Below, one piece after another: positions 1-11,397 of a stretch of 64,000 nucleotides of DNA. The translations under genes were made by a program, and so were the position numbers. Source of the DNA: Thinopyrum elongatum (taxonomy: Eukaryota > Streptophyta > Magnoliopsida > Poales > Poaceae); contig CM022297.1 of NCBI GenBank assembly GCA_011799875.1, positions 522,377,362 through 522,441,361 on the forward strand, given 5' to 3'. Below the pieces are notes generated by a model. The model saw nothing but the letters and a program-made list of their open reading frames with translations, was not told the origin of the DNA and did not search any database. Each line of letters begins with the position of its first letter. Position 1 is the stretch's first letter.

Positions 1-458
1 CCCTCATAACTTAGGGAGGAAGGAATACCACAGAGGCCAATTTTGAAGGGGGAAAAGAGTACATCTTATCCCGACGAAAGGTGGTCTTCGCCTGCAAAGT
101 TTCTGGTCGTGACGCAGCTATGGGCTCGGTGATGACCTCCGTCCTGTCGAGCCCGTGGTCTTAGTCGTGTTGCACCGGAATGGAAACCTTTGGGGGATTC
201 CTCGGGAACCCGCGCTTGTGCCTGCCTCCTTAGCACAAAATAGGAAGCTGTCCTGGACTGCACCCGCTGGCGCCCGCCTGGCCTTGGTCGTCATGGCTCA
301 CATCACCGAGAGCCTTGTGAGGTGAGGTACCCGCATAGAAATACCCGCTCCTCGGGAGGCCGCCTCGGGGAGCTGCTCCTCGGGAGGTCTCGACGTCGTT
401 CGCCTCGCGAGGCTGGGGCCCCTCGCGAGGGTCTTGCTAGTGGAGCCTTGGAGCTGCG
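1..458. other. unclassified GC-rich flank
   Basis: Sequence left of the first recognisable LTR. It is GC-rich and carries several CCTCGCGAGG-like palindromic stretches around 390-440, of the kind seen in Triticeae LTRs. I could not assign it to a family and see no credible gene in it. It is probably part of another retrotransposon that the minus-strand gypsy element inserted into. Confidence 0.35.
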
Positions 459-1977
459 TTATGACCCACAAGTATAGGGGATCAATCATAGTCCTTTCGA
501 TAAGTAAGAGTGTCGAACCCAATGAGGAGCAAAAGGAAATGACAAGTGGTATTCAGCAAGGTAATATCTGCAAGCACTGAAATTGTAGGTAACAAGTTGT
601 TTGATAGCAAGATAATTTGTAACAAGCAAGTAACGGTAATGGTAACAAAAGTGCAGCAAGGTAGCCCAATCCTTTTGAGGCAAAGGACAGGCCAAAACGG
701 TCTCTTATGATAAGCAAAGCGTTCTTGAGGGTACACGGGAATTTCATCATATCACTTTCATCATGTTGGCTTGATTCATGTTCGCTACTTTGATAATTTG
801 ATATGTGGGTGGATCGGTGCTTAGGTGCTGTTCTTACTTGAACAAACCTCCTACTTATGATTAACCCCCTCGCAAGCATCTGTAACTACGAGAAAAGTAT
901 TAAGATAAAATCTAACCATAGCATTAAACTTTTGGATCCAAATCGGTCCCTTACGAAGTAGCGCATAAACTAGGGTTTAAGCTTCTGTCACTCTAGCAAC
1001 TCATCATCTAATAACTACTCCACAATGCATTCCCTTAGGCCCAAATATGGTGAAGTGTCATGTAGTCGACGTTCACACGACACCACTAAGGGAATCACAA
1101 CATACATATCATCAAAATATCAAACACATATCAAGTTCACATGATTACTTGCAACATGACTTCTCCCGTGACCTCAAGAACAAAAGTAACTACTCACAAA
1201 TAATAATCATGCTCAAGATTAGAGGGGTATTAAAGAGCATAATGGATATGAACATATAATCTTCCACCAAATAAACCATATAGTAATCAACTACAAGATG
1301 CAATCAACACTACTAGTCACCTACAAGCACCAATCTAAGGTTCCGGTACAAAGATTGAACACAAGAGATGAACTAGGGTTTGAGAGGAGATGGTGTTGTT
1401 GAAGATGTTGATGGAGATAGCTCTCCCAAAGATGGGAGAGTTGTTGGTGATGACGATGACGATGATTTCCCCCCTCCGGGAGGGAAGTTCCCCTGGAGGA
1501 ATCGCTCCGCCGGAGGGCAAAAGTGCTCCTGCCCAAGTTCCGCCTCGAGACGGCGGTGCTTCGTCCCCAAAGTTCTCTCCTTATTTTTTCTAGGTCAAAA
1601 TGACTTATATACCAGAAGAGGGGCACCAGAGGTGGGCCAAGGAGGGCACAACCCACCAGGGCGCGCCTGGGCTCCCTAGCGCACCCAGGTGGGTTGTGCC
1701 CATCTGGTGGGCCCCCTCTGGTAGTTATTTGCTCCAATATTTCTTAAATATTTCATAAAAAATCTCCGTGAAGTTTCAGCTTATTTGGAGATGTGCATAA
1801 TAGGTAACTCTGACGTAGCTTTTTCAAGTCCAGAATTCCAGCTGCCGGTATCTCCCTCTTTGTGTAAACCTTGCATATTATGAGAGAAAATGCATTAGAA
1901 TTACTCCCAAAAGCATTATTATGCATAAAAACATTATAAATAACAGTAGGAAAACATGATGCAAAATGGATGTATCA
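459..1977 (-). repeat. 3' LTR of the minus-strand gypsy fragment
   Basis: About 1519 bp, matching the 1518 bp LTR at 51109-52626 in reverse complement. On the plus strand it begins near TTATGACCCACAAG (the relative has TGATGACCC, so one terminal base has changed) and ends GGATGTATCA at 1977. The purine-rich tract AGCTTGGGGGAGT lies immediately inside on the minus strand, as expected for a 3' LTR. The LTR hairpin block is visible around 1640-1700. Confidence 0.85.
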
Positions 1978-3446
1978 ACTCCCCCAAGCTTAGACCTCGC
2001 TTGTCCTCAAGTGAAAACCGAAATCGAAAAACATGTCCACATGCTTAGAGAGAGAGAGGTGTCGATAAAAACAAAATACGGACATAGAAGCATCATGCAT
2101 ATTATTATAACTGTAAGGAACTTTAACATAAACTTTATCAATCAACTTTTATCATATAACTTCTCATGAACAAGTAACAATTCATCACAGCATTGAAGTA
2201 TAAAGCATAAACCCTATTGAAAACCAACAAAGTATGTTCTCAGTCAACTTTGCAACTACAATTCATCATATTTTCAGGAAGAGTCACGTGTCGGAGCCTT
2301 TTGGCAAGTCAACATACTCAACGATCATTTAACCTTTTATGATTGCTAACACTCATAGCATACCCATGAACAAAAAGTTTCAACCGGACACGGAAAGATA
2401 GGGGCTTATAGTTTCGCCTCCCAACGTATTCACCTCAAGGGTGATGTCAACAATAATAACTCATGCCTACTCATATCCAACTGGATATATGTGCCTAGAT
2501 CTTTCCTCACCACATGGTGCTTGCAAAAAGAGAAAATAAAAAGGAATAGGGAAGAATACTTTGACTCTTGCATAAAAGTAAAAGATAGGCCCTTCGCAGA
2601 GGGAAGCAGAGGTTGTCATGCGCTTATTTGTTTGTATGTCAAATCCCTTAATGCAAAAGAATGTCATGTTATATTGCCCCTTATGATAGCAACCTTTATT
2701 ATGCAGTATGTCGCTTTTATTCTTTGCCATCACAAGTTCATACAACGCTCAATTTTCTCCTACACTAAATGATCCAACACATTTAGAAGCAATTTTTATT
2801 GCCTTATTGCACCGATGACAACTTACTTGAAGGATCTTACTCAATCCATAGGTAGGTATGGTGGACTCTCAAAATAAGATTTGGGTTAAGGGTTTTTGGA
2901 TGCATAAGTAGTATCTCTACTTAGTGCGGAATTTTTGTCTAGAAAAGATATTGAGCAAGCACCACATGTTAAAGGATCTATGGCTACATAACTTCTATGT
3001 GAATATGAACAAACATAAATCATTACGTTGTCTTCCTTGTCCAACGTCAACTATTTTGACACAAAATATTTAATGGGGGCTCACAATCATAAAAGATGTC
3101 CAAGATAGTGTATTTGCATGTGAATCTTCTCTTCCCTTATTAATTCTTTCATGAGTTGCATCATTGACCAATGCTATGTTTGTCAATCTCCAATAAATTT
3201 ACCACTTATACTTTTCCTTATGTGATGTCATTACTTACCATAAGATTAGCATATGATCTTATTCATTTATTTCCTTTTCTTTTATTGAAACATTAAAATA
3301 AAGAAACAAGACTTAAACTACTCTTTATTATATTTCTCGCACACGATTACATCGATAGATAGATCACTAAGCAAACACTTGAAAAGGAAGGATCGAACTA
3401 AACTTTTATTCAACTAAATCAAAAGATAACCAAAGATCGAACTAAA
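1978..3446 (-). other. 3' non-coding region of gypsy fragment
   Basis: AT-rich internal sequence between ORF3 and the polypurine tract of the gypsy family, aligning by eye to 49560-51108 in reverse complement. Short ORFs here have counterparts in the other copy but show no protein character. No gene is called. Confidence 0.7.
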
Positions 3447-3474
3447 ACCAACTCACCAAAGAGCGACCAAGGAA

Positions 3475-4509
3475 TTAACACCCTCCGGAAGTTGACTTCC
3501 TCTCCACACAATCTCCCGCCCAGTCCGAGTCCGAGTAACCCATGAGATCGAAGCTTGCTCCTTTGGGGTACCATAAGCCAAAGTTTGGGGTATGAGCCAA
3601 ATATCGAAAGATTCGCTTGACCGCCACATAGTGGCTTTCCTTAGGTGCGGCTTGAAAACGTGCACAAATTCCCACACTCAACATGATATCCAGTCTAGAT
3701 GCACAAAGGTAAAGCAAGGATTTAATCATGGAATGATATACCTTTTGATCCACCGCTTTACCATTGGGATCACTGTCAAGCTTGCATTTGGTGGGCATTG
3801 GAAACTTGACCGGCTTGACATCATCTAGCTTGAATCTCTTGAGCATGTCTTGGGTATACTTGGCTTGGTTGATGAATGTTCTTTCTCTTCTTTGCTTGAC
3901 TTCGAACCCGAGAAAGAACTTCAACTCTCCCATCATAGACATCTCAAACTTCTCGGTCATTAGTGCGGCAAACTCATCATTGAAATATTTGTTAGGAGAA
4001 CCAAAAATAATATCATCAACATATAGTTGGCATATGAACAAATCCCCTTTGACCCTCTTAGTAAAAAGAGTGGGATTGATTTTCCCAATTTCAAACCCAC
4101 GATCTTGCAGCAACTCGGTAAGGTGCTCATACCACGCACGTGCGGCTTGTTTAAGGCCATAGAGCGCCTTTTTGAGTTTGTATACATGAGTGGGGAATTT
4201 GGGATCCACGAATCCCGGAGGTTGTTTGACATACACCAACTCGTTCAAAGGACCATTAAGAAATGCACTTTTCACGTCCATTTGTTGCAATTTAAAATCA
4301 TGATGAGATGCATATGCAAGCAACATGCGAATAGATTCAAGACGAGCAACGGGGGCAAAGGTTTCACCGTAGTCGATACCCTCAACTTGGGAGTAGCCTT
4401 GTGCCACCAATCTTGCCTTGTTTCGAACAACCACACCGTTCGCATCTTGCTTGTTCTTGATGATCCATTTGGTCCCGATGACATTATGTTCCTCCGTTGG
4501 CCTTGGCAC
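3475..4509 (-). pseudogene. copia reverse transcriptase and partial RNase H
   Basis: 344 codons of copia [16 protein letters not shown] opens the fingers region, [11 protein letters not shown] carries the first catalytic Asp, and YVDDIIFG is the intact active-site loop. RNase H starts with [11 protein letters not shown] and reaches KSTSGGC before the sequence departs from the family and joins gypsy DNA at about 3446. The C-terminal part of RNase H, the 3' untranslated region and the 3' LTR are missing, so the copy cannot replicate by itself even though its RT core looks whole. Confidence 0.85.
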
Positions 4510-4515
4510 TAATTC

Positions 4516-6444
4516 CTAGACTTGATTGCGCTCGAAGTTGTTGAGTTCATCATGCATGGCTTCAAGCCAATCCTCATCATCGAGCGCCTCATGTACCTTT
4601 TGGGGTTCAACACACGAAACAAACGCGTGATGCTCACAAAAGTTTGACAATTGTTTATGAGTAGTTACCCCTTTTCTCAATCTTCCAAGCACATTCTCCA
4701 TGACATGTTGTTGACGCTCGAGCTTGGAAGCCACCTTAGCGGCACGGCGCTCCAAAAGTTCCTCGATGGGCATTTGAGGATCATCTTGCACATCTTGAGC
4801 ACCGTCTTGAGTTTGTCCTTGATCTTGAGCTTGCTCTTGATCTTGAGCTTGCTCTTGATCTTGAGCTTGCTCTTGACCATGAACATGCTCGAAGACATGA
4901 ACTTGATCTTGGGTATCATTTGGTGCAACACCATCTTCACGTGGTAGATCTTGCCCTTGATCTTGTTCATGCGTTTGAGGGCCTTCACATTGTTCTTCGG
5001 AAGCATGTGGCTCTAGCGTAGGCGATGGCTCCACTTGAGTAGAGCATTGTCTTTCTCCTTCGGCCACAAGGGGTTCCTCAATGGGGAGTATTTTACCAAT
5101 CCCCATTCTTCTTATGGCTTGGGGAGGAATTTCATCACCTACATCACAAAGACCACTTTGCTCCACTTGGGAGCCGTTATTTTCATCAAACTCCACGTTA
5201 CACGTCTCCTCAATGAGTCTGGTGGACTTGTTGAGGACATGGTAAGCATGAGAGTTTGTAGCATAACCAACAAATATGCCCTCTTGAACTCTAGGTTCGA
5301 ATTTAGACAAACGAACACCTTTCTTGAGAATGAAACACTTACAACCAAACACCCGGAAGTACTTGAGGTTGGGCTTGCTGCCGGTAAGTATCTCATATGG
5401 AGTCTTGTTCAAGCCTTTGCGGAGGTAGAGCCTATTGGATGCATGACATGCGGTGTTGTTGGCTTCGGCCCAAAAGTTGTACGGAGATTTGAACTCCGCC
5501 ATCATGGTCCTTGCCGCGTCCATCAATGTCCGGTTCTTCCTCTCTGCCACACCATTTTGTTGAGGGGTATAGGGTGCGGCATATTGGTGCTTGATCCCCT
5601 CATCACTAAGAAACTCATCCAAGGTGTAGTTCTTGAACTCGGTGTCGTTGTCACTTCTAATCATCAAAATCTTTGCTTCATGTTGACGTTGAGCTTCATT
5701 TGCAAAGTTGATGACGGTTTGTTGAGTCTCACTCTTCCTCTTGAAGAAATATACCCATGTATATCTTGAGTAGTCATCCACAGTCACCAAGCAATACTTT
5801 CCTCCACCAAGACTATCAAAGGATGGAGGTCCAAAGAGATCCATGTGAAGGAGCTCCAAGGGCCTCTTCGAGTAGATGATAGTCGAGGGTCGGTGAGCTA
5901 TTTCATGAAGCTTTCCTTCGATACAAGCACTGCAAGCACGGTCTTTGGCAAAACTCACATTTGTTAGTCCACGGACATGATCCCCTTTGAGGAGACTTTG
6001 CAAAGATCTCATATTGACATGGGTTAGTCGGCGATGCCAAAGCCAACCCACATCAACTTTAGCCATTAGGCAAGTCGCGGTCTTAGTGGGTCGCTCCGAA
6101 AAGTTCACCACATAGAGACCGTTCTCGACATGCCCAACAAAGGCTACTTTAAGAGTCTTGCTCCACAAAAGGGCCACGGTATCAAGATCAAAGAATGTTG
6201 CAAAGCTCATGAGTGCAAGTTGACGAACGGAAAGTAAATTGTATGCAAGGGACTCAACAAGCATGATCTTATCAATAGATAAATCTTGAGAGATGACCAC
6301 CTTGCCAAGTCCTAATACCTTAGAAGTTGAGGCATCACCGAATTGGACATGGGTGGGCATAGATGGAATTGGATGCACATCCAACACTAAGTCCTTGCTC
6401 CCGGTCATATGATTTGTTGCACCACTATCAAGCAACCATGACAC
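4516..6444 (-). pseudogene. copia protease-integrase region
   Basis: 642 codons open. The aspartic protease motif LLDSGATNHMTG is at the start. The integrase follows, with a zinc-binding segment (HRRLTHVN then CSACIEGK) and a catalytic core (MDLFGP, RSDNDTEF, then PQQNGVAERKNRTL), consistent with D,D35E. A linker downstream has a repeated DQEQAQ unit. The frame ends at a TAG (4518-4516) where relatives have Trp (NQV stop ELVPRP), and RT continues in the same frame, so this is one polyprotein cut by a nonsense change. Confidence 0.85.
4806..4872 (-). repeat. 18 bp in-frame repeat in the copia linker
   Basis: About three copies of an 18 bp unit encoding DQEQAQ on the minus strand, in the linker between integrase and RT. 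It is a simple in-frame expansion in a region that tolerates length change. Confidence 0.75.
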
Positions 6445-6462
6445 TCCACCGGAAGCAAACTC

Positions 6463-9003
6463 CTACAAGAGATCAATGCTTGGATTTAGGTACCCATTCT
6501 TGAATGGGTCCTTTGAGGTTAGTAACAAGGGTCTTAGGAACCCAAATAGACCATTCAATGTACTCATAGTAAGAACCAACAAATTTAGCATAAACATGCC
6601 CATCACTAGCACGGCATAGCACATAAGAAGGGTTAAAGTCGCCGGCTTTGTTGTTAGGGGAAGTTTTGCCCTTTTTGCATTACCACCCACTTCCTTGTTC
6701 TTCTTCTTCTTATGAGTACCCTCACCCGCCTTGACAAAGGTTTCCTTGAGTGGGACAGGTTGCTTGGTCTTCTTCTTCTTCTTCTTCTTTGACTTGGGTG
6801 CAAACCCAAGTCCCTCCTTTCCTACAACTTCCTTTTGGTTCGTCAAAAGGTCATTGAGGTTCTTTTCACCTTGTATGCATGTCACAAGGCCCTTCTCAAG
6901 TTGCTCTTTCAACTTGACATTTTCCTCCACAAGATGCACATGCTCACAACAAGGGTTAGTAGCATGGGCTTTATCAATTAGAACGAAAGGAGGGCAAGTG
7001 GAAATCTCCTTGGTTAGCTTCACTTGGAGTTGATCATGAGAATCTTTGAGAGAAGCATGAGCACCCTTCAAGACCTTGTGAGCCTTGTCAAGTGTATCAA
7101 ATTCTTCCTTGAGTCTACCATGGCCAACCCCAAGTGCAACTTTCTTGGATTTAAGCACACGAGTCAGAACAATAGCATGATCAAGATCTTTTTGCAATTT
7201 AGCATGATCAACCTTGTGTGACTCCTCAAGAGTCAAACGAAGATCTCGCTCTTCCTCTAGAGCAATGGAAAGATCCACAATCTCATCGGCATAGTCACGA
7301 CTATGCCCCTCCAACTTGGAGATAGTATCCTCATGCGACTCAATGATATCATTAGCCTCACCAAGTTGTTCCAAGAGAGCAACAAAGTGCTTCTTGGACT
7401 CACCCTTGAGCTTGCTCACAAACTTGGTGAACTCATTCTCATCAACTTTCTCCACCTCACTATCATCAACACAATCTAACAATGAAGGAGTAGTAATGAT
7501 GGTGGTTTTGATGTTAGGAGTTACCTTGTTGATACCTTTGGCCATGAGGCACTTGGCAATGGTGTTTTCGTTGGGGGCGCCGAAGAGAGACACCTTGGAG
7601 GGGGAAGATGTAGCAATGGCAATGGTTGCCGTTGCCATTCCTTCTCCACTTGTATCTTCCTCATCATCATCGGAGGGGTACTCTTCATGTGCCACCAAGC
7701 CCTTTGGAGGAGACTTCTTGGCGAAGTTGTTCTTGCTAGGGAAAGACTTGGCTTTGTCTTTGCGAATGAGTTTGCCACCATTGTCTTCCCTTTTCTCGTA
7801 AGGTCAATCCACCACAAAGTGACTCACATTGCCGCAATTGTAGCAAGTCCTTACTTGTTGCTTGTTCTTTGGCCCACTTGTGTTGTTATTGGTGAAGTTG
7901 GGCCTTGAGTTCCTCTTGTTGCTCCAAAATTGCCTTGACACAAGAGCCATGTGCTCATGGTAAGCATATTTGGTGTCCTCGGGGCCACACTCCTCTTCTT
8001 CCTCTTCTTCTTCCGGAATGGCCTTGGCCTTCAAAGCAAGGGTGGGAGTGCTTTTCTTTGACTGAACACGAGCAACAACATTGTCGGCGGTCTTGTTCAT
8101 GATGTTCATGGCAATAAACTCATCCAACACTTCACTTGAGGTTGAGGTGTGAAAATCCGGCCTTTGACGAATCATGGAAGACATGGCCTTGTTGAATGGC
8201 ATGATGGCCTTGAGAAACTTGCGCTTGATCCAAGTGTCATCCGTATCCTTGCTCCCATGATCTTGGAGAGCAACCGCAAGAGTAGTCACCCTCCGGTAGA
8301 GATCACGCGGATCCTCATCTTCTAGCATCGCAAATTCATCGGCCTCATCAAGGACCACTTCAAAGTTTGACCGCTGGATGCTTGAGCTCCCCTTGTACAT
8401 AGAAACAATGTGCTCCCAACAATCCTTTGCACGAGTGAAAGGACGCAAGTGAGATAAATCTTCGGGTGGGACCGCATCTTGAAGGATGAACAAAGCGGAG
8501 TGATTGTATTGATTGTCCACTTCTTCTCTTGGGGTGAAGTTGTTTGGATCATGCGGGTATAAGCCTTGCTCAATGATTCTCCAAAGGTTAGTTGAGCAGT
8601 GATTCAAATGAGACTTAATGCGAAAGACCCAATTAGCAAAATCACCCTTAACAAGCTTGGGAGGAGGACCATAATTATTAATGCGAGGTGTAGGGACCGG
8701 TCCTCCATAGACCGGGGGAGGGGGAACCGAGGCAAAGGTTCCCGTCCCATTCTTGTCGTGAGGGGAAGAAGTTTGAGTACCTTTAGCCGCTTCCTTGCCG
8801 GAATTGGCCTCCGACTCCGATGCGGTGGGATTAACCACAAGCAACGGATCGGGAGTAGTTTTCAACCCCTCAAGTAATTCTTTAAACACGGATTTGACCT
8901 CGGTCATCATGGAAGTCTTAAGTGAAGCCATGGTTTCATTTAAGTCATCCCGAGTGATAGAAGTCAACTCCACGGCCTCGGGCACTTCCTCCTCGGCAAC
9001 CAT
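6463..9003 (-). pseudogene. copia gag polyprotein region (two ORF pieces)
   Basis: The frame opens at 9003 and runs to 6463 with one internal stop at 7806-7804. The first piece (399 aa) is a copia-type capsid/nucleocapsid ending in the zinc knuckle CYNCGNVSH. The stop replaces the codon for the last cysteine of CX2CX4HX4C. The second piece (411 aa) is charged and coiled-coil-like, with a lysine run (KSKKKKKKKTK). Its tail, 6640-6475, reads as familiar copia sequence in another frame (IWVPKTLVTNLK), so a small frameshift near 6640-6690 is likely. The following protease is in the same frame as the gag start, after a TAG at 6465-6463. Confidence 0.8.
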
Positions 9004-9040
9004 ACTCTTCGGGTGGTGAAACCCTTAATAAAGAGACGAG

Positions 9041-9052
9041 GCTCTAATACCA
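9041..9052 (-). other. copia primer-binding site (tRNA-iMet type)
   Basis: Minus-strand TGGTATTAGAGC lies two bases inside the LTR end. It matches the standard copia primer site TGGTATCAGAGC except for one base. Confidence 0.85.
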
Positions 9053-9054
9053 AT

Positions 9055-9166
9055 TGAAAGGATCGATATGGTTGACTAGAGGGGGGTGAATAGGCAACTA
9101 CCAATTTTTAGTTTTTCTTCACAAATTAGGTTTAGCAACAAGTAGGTTGTCTAGATGTGCAACTAG
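9055..9166 (-). repeat. copia 5' LTR, inner segment
   Basis: On the plus strand this begins TGAAAGGATCG directly beside the primer-binding site, so it is the 3' end of the 5' LTR in element orientation. It stops at 9166, where CACTA-1 starts, and the rest of the LTR resumes at 57076. The end sequence and the G/C run near 9080 resemble the end of the solo LTR at 17064-19569, so the two belong to related families. Confidence 0.85.
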
Positions 9167-9187
9167 CACTGGTACAACGAGGTGCTA
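9167..9187. repeat. CACTA-1 left terminal inverted repeat
   Basis: Starts CACTGGTACAAC. It shares CACT at positions 1-4 and TGCTA at positions 17-21 with the reverse complement of the right end. The preceding bases TAG form the left TSD. Confidence 0.65.
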
Positions 9188-9720
9188 TACAAACGGTTTT
9201 TAACCCCTTTCCGCGACGGCGTTCTGAACCGTTGCCTAGTGAGTGACTGCGATAGGGGGTTCCTTCCCACACAACCCAGAAACCGTCGGGGATAGGGAGC
9301 CTTGATGCATACAGTTGTCCCTATAAAACCGTTTTTGATATCTCGAATATCCCAAATGCTTCATCCTTGCTACTCGTTTGTGCTCGCATTGCCATCGCAG
9401 TCGGAGTTCTGTGGTTTTACCTAAAACCAGGCACATTCCAGGCACGGGAGTTTTCCAGGCACGTACCAAACTAGCTCTACGTTTACGATGCCTGGCACAT
9501 CACAAACAGTTCATGATTGTAAACCGTGTATGATAGGTAGACAATCACACACATTTAGTTTTCCCGCACCGTTTGTGATAGTGTCTGACATCACACACGC
9601 TTTGCAAACGGCAACTGTGTGCATTGTTACACACGTTTCCTCTCCGTCAACCGTGTCGGATTATGATGTATATCGCACACGCTGTGCTTTATAGACCGTG
9701 TGTGTGCCGTAATGACCTGC
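9188..9720. repeat. CACTA-1 left subterminal repeat region
   Basis: Dense short motifs in both orientations, variants of CACACGGTTT, AAACCGTGTGTGAT and CATCACACACG. This is typical of CACTA subterminal regions, where the transposase binds. The same kinds of motif recur at 56700-57050. Confidence 0.65.
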
Positions 9721-9916
9721 AGATCGTAATTTCACCCTAATTTAATTGCTGCTATTTAAAATTGTACCTAATTTGAACTTGAAAGTAGGCTATAGCTTTA
9801 TTCATATCCATCAGGTTCAAACAACCAATTCATTATTCGATTCACAGGTACATATGTTCAAGAATTACATAAGTACCAAATAAAGAATGATGAACTAGGG
9901 TTCTATACTTGTACTA
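9721..9916. other. CACTA-1 internal sequence, nothing recognised
   Basis: AT-rich, with no ORF, repeat or motif that I can support. Confidence 0.4.
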
Positions 9917-10438
9917 TTACAGATGGTAAAGAAAGAGGCGACAGACATTCTGGTTGCTGAACAAGGTGAAACGGAATGGCCCTATTGTGCTCTCCTGGAT
10001 GTAGAAGGCACGCACGACCCTAGTCCAACCCCTTGTGATGGTCGGCCGCCAATCATGTAGTTTGAGAGGTAATCTTGAGTAAACTGCTTCAGGATCCACT
10101 GCAAAGGAAAAAAGATTCAGACATTGTCATCTAACACAACTCATTACGGGCAGTAAAAAGAAGGCTACAGAGTTCTTACTTACCATCCTGCAGTTCACTG
10201 TTATCTTGCATAAAGTGTAAACAAATAGTTTGATTGACATCTTTTGACCCATTTTAATAACAATCTTTATCAGTTTCCTCACTTGATGTTGGTTCATGAA
10301 TATCTCATTGCCCCATACACATAAAGGGTCGAAGTGTGGATCTTTGGCAATGACATATGTACCTAAAAGCACCAAGTTAATATTAGAAGCTAAACAACAA
10401 TTGCAAAATGATGTAGTGCAACACTCCCTCCATCCCAT
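9917..10438 (-). pseudogene. spliced ORF remnant, possibly B3-domain-like
   Basis: Two exon-like pieces on the minus strand. The upstream one ends at 10184 with donor GTAAGT and encodes SIKLFVYTLCKITVNCRM. The downstream one starts at 10098 after TTTGCAG. In the joined frame it reads WILKQFTQDYLSNYM, while a second frame over the same bases reads GWTRVVRAFYIQ and then FRFTLFSNQNVCRLF, so a frameshift or small deletion is likely near 10030-10050. The GW-x-F-hydrophobic pattern near the end recalls the C-terminal half of a plant B3 DNA-binding domain, but this is weak and I cannot exclude an unrelated CACTA-encoded protein. It lies just inside the left subterminal region. Confidence 0.35.
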
Positions 10439-10470
10439 TATATAAGATTTTATTACATGTATATCTAGAC
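10424..10470. repeat. Stowaway-like MITE terminal fragment
   Basis: CTCCCTCCATCCCATTATAT followed by ATATCTAGAC resembles one terminal segment of grass Stowaway MITEs (consensus start CTCCCTCCGTCCC). No matching second end is visible nearby, so it is a fragment. Confidence 0.45.
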
Positions 10471-11397
10471 ATCAGTAGAACATTAAGGTAACACTCTTCC
10501 TTGTTGCTATGTAGCCTGGGATTGCATATTTAGTCATTCAGTACAATGCATGTTGCTATGTAGCCTCAGATATATTAAATATGGCCCTACTTAACCTACT
10601 GATAAATGGGTTACAAATATATTCAATGAAATGTCCGATTCGACGATTAATCCTTTATCAGCCCCCAGGCTATATGGTACCAGCTACCGATATCCTGAAC
10701 AGTGAGTACATATAAGCAATGCGATGAAACTAACCTCGATGGAAAATAGCACTCTTCTCAATATTGTCCTGTATGAGTATATATAAAGGCATGTTAAGCA
10801 CAACAGGCTAAACATCAACCAAATATATCCATGATAGACAACATAATCTACAAATGATATCTTCAGTGTGCAGGTTTAAGCACGCTAGTTAAGCAAAACA
10901 AGAAGTGGAAAGGTGTGTTAACTGCATCAGGAATAACATTTAAAAACAAGCAAATAGTCATTCAAACTGGTATTTGTGCAGGTCTAAAGTACACTAGTTA
11001 TTGTTAAAAAAATGAAAAGGCATGTTAACTCTAACATCCTTAACAACAACCAAATATCGTAATTCATAGTGGTATTGTTGAAACTATTATTGATGAAATT
11101 GAACTGCACGGCAAATAGTTGCACATATAGAGCATCACATTGTGAAGAACTTGAATAAACAAGACATAAGGCCATCTCTAGCCGATCCTTTAAAAGTTAA
11201 CGGACTAAAACCCTTAGTGGATATATATATACTCCAGCAATTTTTGGCCGTTTCTAGTTGATCCCCTAAACTTAACGTTGTAAACTTCAATTTGATCAAG
11301 TTCAAAGTAGGTTCAATCAAAAGTAGCATTCATTCAAACATAAACATAGATAGTTTTGCATAACCAAACATAAAACATAAATTTAAACTAAGCTAAA
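10471..11397. other. CACTA-1 internal sequence without a gene
   Basis: AT-rich. Near 11170-11280 there is a loosely repeated phrase about 90 bp apart (CATCTCTAGCCGATCC and TTTCTAGTTGATCCCC), directly downstream of the AP2-like ORF, so it may be its 3' untranslated region. I see no other feature. Confidence 0.35.

Larger units (their letters stand above)
459..3446 (-). mobile_element. Athila-type Ty3/gypsy element, 3' fragment
   Basis: Reads as the reverse complement of the 3' part of the gypsy element at 28733-52626. It has the LTR (459-1977) and then the non-coding stretch between the last ORF and the polypurine tract (1978-3446). The match includes the GTTTAGTTCGATCC block near 3390-3410, which corresponds to 49690-49710. 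Similarity stops at about 3446, where copia RNase H sequence starts. The gag-pol part is absent, so this is a truncated copy on the opposite strand to its relative. Confidence 0.85.
3447..9166 (-). mobile_element. truncated Ty1/copia retrotransposon
   Basis: In minus-strand order: partial 5' LTR (9166-9055), a primer-binding site matching initiator tRNA-Met (9052-9041), then gag, protease, integrase, reverse transcriptase and the first part of RNase H. It ends abruptly at about 3447, with no 3' LTR. The 5' LTR is split by CACTA-1 and continues at 57076-57773. Gag and pol share one reading frame, as in copia elements, with three in-frame stops. The integrase-before-RT order fixes the superfamily. 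Confidence 0.9.

Noticed and set aside
5035..5769. 244-codon plus-strand ORF over copia integrase
   Set aside because: Antisense of a recognised integrase frame, with no domain of its own.
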